64,000 nucleotides of DNA from Ctena decussata (taxonomy: Eukaryota; Mollusca; Bivalvia; Lucinida; Lucinidae): assembly GCA_963989385.1 (NCBI GenBank), contig OZ022502.1, positions 48,849,454 through 48,913,453 of the forward strand. The letters are read 5' to 3'. Position 1 is the stretch's first letter; each line of letters starts with the position of its first letter. Positions 56,222 through 64,000 of this stretch are shown piece after piece. The position numbers were made by a program, and so were the translations under genes. The notes below the pieces were generated by a model. It saw only the letters and a list, made by a program, of their open reading frames with translations. It searched no databases and had not been told where the DNA came from.

Positions 56222-58219
56222 TGGTATCAAGAGTTAGAACCCACCAACATTACCACTCAAAGTGCAAAATTAATCCAGCAATTTGAAAATAATCCTGGGA
56301 ATTTCAAGTTATCCTTCCGATTTCTTTTCCGCTTCAAGTTTCGAAGTCGCGTTTTCCTTCTTTCATAGCAGTTTTCTTTTACTTATACCAACATCTTATG
56401 CTGTAGCTGGAAAGTCAACAACACTATTCACTATTTTTCCTATTTCCGTGAATAAGTGAAAGGAATGTCTCGTAAGATTGATTAGATCTAGATCGATGTA
56501 GATTTCATATATAAAATAGCAAAATGTTACTTTTATCTCAGTAATGTTTAACATTTATCACACATCAATTTACTTTGACAACTACTGCAATCAGAGTGAC
56601 ACAGGTAAATGCAGGTTACATCCATGAAATTTACTTACGAACTGTCAAGTTGACATGCCAAAACCATGAACGACATGAGTAATCATATAGGTAAATTTCC
56701 TCATTTAATGATGCGTGCGTCCGTTCGTATGACGTAACAATAGCCAGGACAATCGTTTGAGGCTATCCATGAAGCACAGGTAGCCACAGGTGACAGCGAA
56801 AAACTGACTCCATTAATTTTTTGCAGTGAAAACAGAGGCTGAACTGCACTGTCTCAAATGTTTATAACCAGCATCCGATCTCGTTTTAATCTGTCTCACA
56901 TCTGTAAAGACAATAACAAACTATTAGCTAAGTTAACTATCCATGCCACAGGGAAATCAAAAACATATGTACACATGAAAAATATCTTTATGATCTTACG
57001 TTTATCTCTTCACGAATAATTTATCTTGGTGAACTGACTCGTCACACGCATATTGAACGAAACACCATTTGTCAGTCAATATACCGCGCATGCTCAGTTA
57101 GATCGGGAGGCGGGACGGCATTTTAATATGTTTAGTCATTCGATTTTTATAAAATGATCAAATGATAGACACGCAGATTGCTCGATTTATCTTAAAATCT
57201 AAAGTATTATCTATCAAAATAGGAAGATTCACAGTAGCCTTGGGCGACCAATTCATTTAATGAGAGTAACGGCAAAATAAAGTGATTTTTATAGGAAACT
57301 GAATTTGTAGCAAATAAGGTTTATAGTTTCCATTTTAAAAAAGATTAATGCAGTTTAGATATCATTATTACTGTTATCATTTTCTTTTATCAGTAATAGT
57401 ACGTCACTGAAATGATCTGTAGACATATACATGTATATGTAACAATAATGAGCGCTTAATTAACAAAACCGATATATGTGTATTTCAATGTCTTTTTTAT
57501 TTTTGTTTAAAGAATAATGGTAAGGCTTAGAATTAGTGCCTGCACAATTTAGCAACAACAACAAGAAAGTGCTATAATTCTGTTGTTGTTGCTATTTGTT
57601 TTGTTTTGCGGGGAGTCTTCGTTATTCATTTCTATAATCATTCATGCATCTTATAACGTTTTTTTGTGATTGCTGTTGTTGTTTGCAATGTCTTTATTTT
57701 ACATTTGTTCACTCACTCACTAATTAACTTACTCATTAATTAAATATATTAGTTTGTTCATTAATCAGGTATTAAATTATTCATTCCCCCCCCTTTTTTA
57801 AATTTTCTTTCTAAATTAATTTTCTTTCTTTCATTCTGATTTAGTTATTTATTCTCTCTTGCGTTCATTAAGATGCATGTTGTTGGTTTCTTAACAAATG
57901 TTGATTATCACTAGTAAACCACAAAAACTGATCTATTGTAAATATTATCAATTTTAATATTTTGTCACTGTTGCTTTGTTGTTATCATCTTTTGTTATCT
58001 TTGTCATTCATTCATTCAAGCGTTCATTTTACATTTTTCAGATACTACCTTACTGATTCAGTCTTTCGTTTATGTTTGATTTAAATTTTTGTTTCATATA
58101 CTGTCTTTGTTTCCATTTCCTTCATACATTCAAACATTCGTTATTTTCTTTCATACGAATTTCGCGTCATATTTTATTTTGGAAATAAAATGTTGCATGT
58201 TACCAGGGTAAATATAACC
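56222..58219. other. fjx1 upstream region, no other gene
   Basis: AT-rich, no supported coding frame. The first 900 bp presumably hold the fjx1 leader and promoter. 57117-58219 shows only AT-rich and CT-rich low-complexity sequence (for example TCATTCATTC-like runs near 57710-58150). Confidence 0.45.
57083..57116 (-). promoter_or_regulatory. Candidate GC-box/NRF1-like promoter element for fjx1
   Basis: In an AT-rich kilobase this 34-bp patch has CCGCGCATGCTCAG, close to the NRF1 site, and GGGAGGCGGGAC, an Sp1/KLF-like GC box. It lies about 0.9 kb upstream of the fjx1 ATG. The placement suggests a TATA-less promoter, but no transcription start is visible from sequence alone. Confidence 0.3.
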
Positions 58220-59976
58220 AGAGGGCCAATGGCCCTATATCGCTCACCTGAGCACTGAGGTTATGTTGGAAAAACTAAGTTGCCACAGCAACAAAACAAC
58301 ATGCACAACAGCAATAAAACACACCATTTATGTAGTGGATAATATCACAAACATTTATGCAAAAAATAAGCTTTATCCCCCCTTAATGGCTTCTGAGAAG
58401 AAGATCTTTGGCAAAAAAAAAAAAAAAAAAAAAATGAAAAAATTGAAAATTTGGCCCTTCAATTGCAACGGCAACCAATCAAAATCAGGTCTTTGGGCAA
58501 AATTCTTATAGCTGATAGAGGACTACTCTGGGAACATTTCTGTAAAGCATTTGTCAAAATATCTGCCGTAACACAGAAATAAATACCAAATGTCCACTTT
58601 CCCCATTGTAAGTCTATGGAAACTTTAAGTTGCCACAGCAACCAGGTCACATGGGCAATGATAATATGAAATATACTTTAGGTAGAGGCTAATGTTATTA
58701 ATATGTATGCAAAGTATCAGCTTCATCCTCCTCATGGCTTCACTTTCCCCATTATAAGTCAATGGAAACTATAAGTTGACATAGCAACCAAAGTTCTTAT
58801 TGGGTTGGCAGAAAAAACAAAATTCATGTAGAGGCTTCTGTCATCAACATGTTTGCACAATATCAGCTTCATCCCCCATATGGCTTCTGAGCAGAAGATT
58901 TTTTCGTTTTTTCTCTTTTTTTTCGAAAATTTACCCTATATTTTGCCATGGCAACCAATCAAATTCAGCGATTTGGAGAAAATTCATATGAAATATAGTG
59001 GACTATTCAAGAAACATTTCTGTAGAAAGAAAATCTAAATAAAAGCTGTGAGACAGCAAAAATTGCCAATTTCCATTTTCCCCATTATAAGTCAATGGAA
59101 ACTCTTAGTTGCCATAGCAACTAAACTGCTGGAGAAATTGCCATGAAAAATAGTAATTCTATAGAGGCTAGTACTAAGATTCTTTCTGTAAAGTTTGAGC
59201 TTTATTGGCCACACAGTTTATGCAGAGATGATTTTTTAATATTTTTCCATTTTTAACTATTCGGTTGCAATGGCAACCAAAAAAATTGCCCAATTTGTAT
59301 AAAGTTAACAAGGCTGGTTAAAGACTACTCCAGGTACATTTCTATAAAAGTTTTGTCAAAATATCTGCAGTGGCATAGCAATAAATGCAAATTTTCTATT
59401 TTGCCATTATGTCAATGGCAACTTTAAGTTCCCATAGCAACCAAACTGCTAGAGCAATTGCCAAGAAAAACAGTACTTTTATAGAGGGCAGTGCCAAGAC
59501 CCTTTCTGTGAAGTTTGAGCGTTATTGGTTGCATAGTTTCTGAGGAGATGATTTTTGAATATTTTTTTCTATTTTTAACCATTCGGTTGCCATGGCAACC
59601 AGCCAAATTGTGCAATTGATAAAAATTTCATGTCGTTGATGGAGGACTACTCAAGGAACACTTCTGTAAAAGTTTTGTCAAAATATCTGCAGTGACATAG
59701 CCATAAATGCAAATTTTCAATTTTCCCATACAAGTCAATGGAAACTTTAAGTTGCCATAGCAACCAAAGTTCCGGAGCAATTTGGATAAAAAACAGTATT
59801 ATTGGTTCCCCCTCCTATAGATGCTATATATGAAATTTAGTTACAATGGGCCTTGTAGTTTCAGAGGAGATGTCGTTTGAAAATGTTGACGGACAACGGA
59901 CGACGTACGACGGACGACGGATGCCTGCCTATACTATAAGCTCACCTGTGAGCCTTCGGCTCAGGTGAGCTAAAAA
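58220..59976 (-). mobile_element. CACCTGAGC-shell element 3 (TTGCCATAGCAACC repeats)
   Basis: Reverse orientation. Left end AGAGGGCCAATGGCCCTATA + TCGCTCACCTGAGC; right end CCTTCGGCTCAGGTGAGCTA + AAAA next to a GACGGACGACGGA tract. The interior is about five diverged units of about 320 bp built on TCAATGGAAACTTTAAGTTG, CCATAGCAACCA and CTTCTGAGGAGATGATTTTT. Contains an A20 run at 58413-58433. Ends match the 5563 and 22661 elements; cargo differs. Non-coding. Confidence 0.75.
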
Positions 59977-60419
59977 CCAAACACGTCAACAAACATGGAT
60001 ATGTCTTTCCGTGTGAAAAAAATACCTGACCGGTACATTTATCCATTTTATGCACTTCCAATAAAATTAGGATTTGCTGAATGGACTCTGCTATTTTCGC
60101 GTTCGCGTCCGATAAGGGACTCTAAAACGTTTTTTTACGTTTATTTGTAATTTCAACATAAGGTAGTTTTGATTTGCAAATAATTTATTTCGCCATTGTG
60201 TGTTTTTTTTGTGATTTTTGTTCATCTGTTTGTATGCGGAATCTGTACAATTATTGCTTCTGTCTGTATATGTAAGTGTGTGTCTAACTCAAATGATAGT
60301 GTAAAGCCGAAAGCGCTTAGGTTACACTGTTTTATGATTAACAAGTGAAAAGAACACAGTCCCGTAGTTTAGTATTCACATGCAACTATTTACGCGTAGA
60401 ACATACATACACACGGGGT
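59977..60419. other. Unassigned spacer
   Basis: About 440 bp with no supported feature. Confidence 0.4.
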
Positions 60420-61136
60420 AGTGCCATAATGTCTAATTTCAAAACGTCTACTCCCAAAAAGTCTACTCTCAAAACGTCTACTCCCATTTGGTCTACTGTG
60501 CCAAAACGTCTACTCCCATTTGGTCTACTGTGCCAAAACCCCTATTCTCATAGGTCCACACATAAAGTAACTACAATGTATGCATTTTCATATTAGTATA
60601 TGGGATAATTGCCAGTGGGTTCAAAATTTTATCTACAAGTATACAGGGTATAAGGGCTGGGGTTTTGGACTTCGAATATAAATATAGATGCATTCAGCAT
60701 GCAATTTTTGTGATCCTACAATGTACATGTGACTTTTTTTCCCAACAAAAATGTACTGTAAATTGTTGAAACACAGAAATATTGAGGTCACCCATATTTT
60801 GTTTCCAGTTTTAAAAAAGGAAATATAACTTAGAACTTGCTGAAATCCCTGTTGACTTTGAGTTAGCAATACACCAGTGAGTTAGCAATACACAGGTTAA
60901 TATTCCTTCTGGAGATATTCCTGGATTGGATGTCAATATTATATGTTTCTGTAACATAAGCATAGCCTGGAATAACCATAGTTTAAAACAACAGGGTAGT
61001 CCAAACTAGGCTATACATTTTGACTCAGTAGACCAAATGGGAGTAGACTTTTTGGCATAGTAGACCAAATGGGAGTAGACGTTTTGGGAGTAGACGTTAA
61101 GGGAGTAGACGTTTTGGGAGTAGACGTTATGGCCCT
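60420..61136. mobile_element. 717-bp inverted-repeat element (AAAACGTCTACTCCC arms)
   Basis: Termini AGTGCCATAATGTCTA and TAGACGTTATGGCCCT are inverted. Each arm (about 110-130 bp) is itself a short tandem of AAAACGTCTACTCCC and CATTTGGTCTACTGTGCC units. The flanks share CATACACACGGGGT (left) and CATACACACCGCGGGGT (right), a possible target duplication that has gained 3 bp. The 480-bp interior has no coding frame. Confidence 0.75.
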
Positions 61137-61675
61137 AATTCATACACACCGCGGGGTGCAGGCGTCTCGGAAAATATCATAAAACTTGCAAATGGTTTTC
61201 ATAATGCGGACTATACTTTCAAGAAAGACTAAAATGTGCTTTTCTGTTTTCTTTACATATACAAACTATGAAAACGTGTAGGGCTCTTTTGATAGTAAGT
61301 ATATTTAGAATTAGTCATTGTCCAAAAAGGGCATTGACGTTGTTTTGGCAGATGCCGCTGGAGAGACGTCTGCTATATCCGATGGCCCGATAGTCCGAGG
61401 GTAGAAAAGTCCGAGAGGATTATAGGCCATCAGTTAAAATAATCTTTGATAAAGGTTCTCTATAAGACATTCTAATGCACTTACAAATATAACGCGACGT
61501 CTGATTGGATAACGTCAAAAATTTGCAACAGTATATTCTGCGATATACTGTCGCAAACCCGACGTCATTAAGTAATGTCGTTTCTCATTGGCTGATGTTT
61601 GGTTTTACGTTGTTGACGGTGCTTGAAATGGGTGCAAAATAGTAAATAATGAAAGTTGAAAATGTGGAAGAGTGC
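61137..61675. other. Unassigned spacer
   Basis: No gene seen. CATTCTAATGCACTT at 61471 is the reverse complement of sequence at the left edge of the next element (about 61670), so part of this stretch may belong to a larger inverted repeat. Confidence 0.35.
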
Positions 61676-61859
61676 ATTAGAATGGGGATAACTGTATTGA
61701 AAATTGTCATTTGGGGAGGTAAATCATCGGTTTTATGGTCGCAAATTGCGTTTTACGGCTCCGCTGGCGCGTCGCCGTAAAACGAAATTTCCGACCATAA
61801 AACCGATGATTTACCTCCCCAAATGACAATTTTGAAAACAGTTATCCCCTAATTCTAAT
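61676..61859. mobile_element. 184-bp palindromic MITE (GTCATTTGGGGAGGTAAATC arms)
   Basis: Almost perfect foldback: GGGGATAACTGTATTGAAAA + TTGTCATTTGGGGAGGTAAA + TCATCGGTTTTATGGTCG at left pair with the complementary run at right. The loop CGTTTTACGGCTCCGCTGGC lies in the middle. The high arm identity suggests a young insertion. Confidence 0.82.
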
Positions 61860-62092
61860 AATTGACACAACTGATAAATCTCCAAAAGGCATCCTTTAGA
61901 TTTTGCAATTTAAACTGGTCCGCTTTCAGATTATTTAGCGATCACAACAACTGTCATTGTGATGTGTGGCGGCCGTAAAATGTCTACAACATCGAAGTCT
62001 GCATTCTCGAGATGTCGTATCAAGTCTGTCACATATTCGAAGGCTCTTCCAGAAATAGGACGAATAATAAGACTGTCGAGCCCTCGGATTGT

Positions 62093-62315
62093 AGCTATGG
62101 TCATGTCGGGACGGTCAGTTAATCCTACAGGCTTAGACCTCAGTCCTAAGTGGTTAACCAGTACTAAGTGCACACACTTTCATCAGTAACTGACAACTGC
62201 CCTTCTTGAATCAGCGGAAGGAGAAGCGAAAGTATGTGGCCCAACCGGGTATCAAATCCGGGACCTCTGGCTCTTGAGTCAGACGCGCTAGGACTACGCT
62301 ACGCTCGGCAATGCC
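62093..62315 (-). mobile_element. tRNA-derived SINE, second copy, 3'-truncated
   Basis: Same SINE as 32926-33190: minus-strand head GCCGAGCGTAGCGTAGTCCT, then CTGACTCAAGAGCCAGAGGT, a decayed B-box (GGATTTGATACCC), and the body words CATACTTTCGCTTCTCC, AGTTACTGATGAAAGTG and GACCGTCCCGACATGACC. It stops at AGCTATGG (62093) and lacks the last 45 bp seen in the other copy. No clear target duplication. Confidence 0.8.
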
Positions 62316-63849
62316 GACTACTGTACTGCCACAAAGCCAAGTCAATTAGGGACAATCACTTTTAACAATGGCCCACTAAGCTCACCCAAAATCGACTTTA
62401 TATGACTGCCTTACAAAGGTAGGTGTTTATGGGTTAGCAATGCATCCACTGGTCTACGCGTCTACGCTCGCCCTAAAAACTATCACAGAACGGGCTGGTT
62501 GGTTGTTTTTGGGTTTAGCGGCTGTTTTTAGACAGTATTTCAGTCTATTTTGGACCTTCTCCCAGCGAAAGGGAGACAGAAAAAATATCCAAATACCCAA
62601 CCCGCACCTACTGCAAGCACAGTACTATTATCTTACTATTATCAAAATTCGTTGGACACCCTGGCACTGAAAGTTACCCAGCACAATCGCCCGACCTGAC
62701 CACCCCAGTACAGGCATTTTGTTTTGTACAAACTCCATCATTTCAGAATCAGTTTTGCTGGATGGACCTCACAATAAAGGAAAAACGCGTAATGATATAA
62801 CTGATAAGTTTTATAGCTTTTGATACATGTATTTCAAAGGGCCAGGAAAAAGAGTGAAAACACAAAATGCGTATGAATGCTGTAAGGAAGCAACACGACA
62901 GTCACAAAATAATACAGTGCTATTGTCACCATGACATCCTGTACTTACTCACATTATTATTGAAAAACTGACCAAAGTGGTAAGTGGGTGCTAGCCTCTG
63001 ACGGAAGCTTTGTACATAATTCATATATTTATTATATAATCCCCGGGGTGGAAACTACCTTCTAATTGCATCAATTATTTCTAGGGTTCAATCAATTTGT
63101 CAATATTATAGCGACAAGATTCGTTTTTCACGGTTCTGAACGAAATTAGATTTATTATATACAGTATGCTAAAAGTTTGGCACTGTTTATCTCAACGGGA
63201 CCTAGTGACACGACAAAAACTGCAATAAAATTGGAGTCCGTAATTCTGTAATAATGATTTGCTATACTTAGGATAATGGGAAAACTACAGCGACCCATTT
63301 GTAATGTTATGGACCCCTCCTTTAATCTTTTGTAGTCCTTTATTGTTTGGGTATTAAGAGATTTGGAAAATACACAGTGCCTAATGCGGGCTTTACTTAA
63401 GCTTAAAATCCCGCTGAGATTTGTCCCTCAGTAAGCCATTAAATGTGAACGTTAGGAAAACTTAAAGAAAGATCGCAAATGCAGAAGTACGAACTGAGAA
63501 AGTGAAATATTTAAAGACAATAAACCAATTTCTGAAAACGTTAGCGCAGTCAAAGTTAGAATACGATATACGATAATAATAAAACATAATACCACTTACT
63601 GACAGAAACCACATATACGTAATTTAAAACCAATGTACATAATTGCAACATATATCCTCACGACAGCAAACATACCTTGAAAACAATACAGACTCTTAAA
63701 TACTGTACTAAATGTTTAATCAAATCTCAGATCTACAAAAAAGACAAATACACCGTTTAAAAAAATCGCTATGTAACAAGGTGTTAGCGATGGTCTGTAG
63801 AAAACTACATGGTATTATATTTCTACATGTATGTAAGAGAATAGGAAGG

Positions 63850-63885
<36 letters not shown>

Positions 63886-64000
63886 TATAATAAGATACAT
63901 CATTTATCAACAAAACTAAATGTTATAATAACAGAAAATATAATGATGAAATATTTACCATTAATTACAGAAAAAAGAATAGTATAAAAATAATTGATTA
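62316..64000. other. Gene-poor AT-rich end of the window
   Basis: No supported gene, RNA or interspersed repeat. The only clear feature is an AAT trinucleotide microsatellite of about 12 units at 63852-63886. Confidence 0.5.

Overview
The window looks like intergenic DNA from an animal, most likely a bivalve mollusc. Three things point there: one intact single-exon metazoan gene (four-jointed/FJX1) with no bacterial-style gene packing; AT-rich sequence with microsatellites and a very high load of non-coding DNA transposons, minisatellites and tRNA-derived SINEs; and repeat shells of a kind I associate with bivalve genomes. The assignment is inference; no rRNA or mitochondrial marker is present. 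Most short open frames in the window are chance or satellite frames and are not listed as genes.

Layout. 0-12 kb: palindromic MITEs, a nearly full-length but dead RTE-like non-LTR retrotransposon with a 10-bp target duplication (1426-4916), a composite element with a CACCTGAGC shell (5563-7647), and a 1.2-kb palindrome split by a MITE. 12.3-34.1 kb: a small mariner relic (inverted terminal repeats and TA duplications at 12281 and 34113) split by a 20.8-kb element (12975-33787). That element has perfect 60-bp inverted ends, TG...CA termini and a 5-bp AGGGG duplication. Its arms are inverted tandem arrays of hairpin-bearing monomers of about 163 bp, and they flank a non-coding core of about 7.7 kb loaded with older repeats. 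This is the most unusual object in the window. 34-53 kb: retrotransposon fragments, minisatellites (36.8, 39.3-40.8 and 41.4 kb), GATATC-rich palindromic DNA (38.2-39.3 kb) and many short inverted-repeat elements.

53.9-57.1 kb is the gene-bearing part. The four-jointed/FJX1 Golgi kinase gene lies on the minus strand (54595-56178, 527 aa from the ATG), with a short uORF and a possible GC-box promoter upstream. A 600-bp Mutator-like element carrying a FLYWCH zinc-finger frame sits tail to tail just beyond its stop codon. 58-64 kb: another CACCTGAGC shell with different internal repeats, two inverted-repeat elements, a SINE and otherwise featureless AT-rich DNA.

Four-jointed is the only gene here likely to serve the host. 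The rest is mobile-element history, and several nested insertions give relative ages: hairpin-array element after mariner; SINE and family A MITE after the array; GTTGAATC MITE after its host MITE; family A MITE after the 8-kb palindrome.
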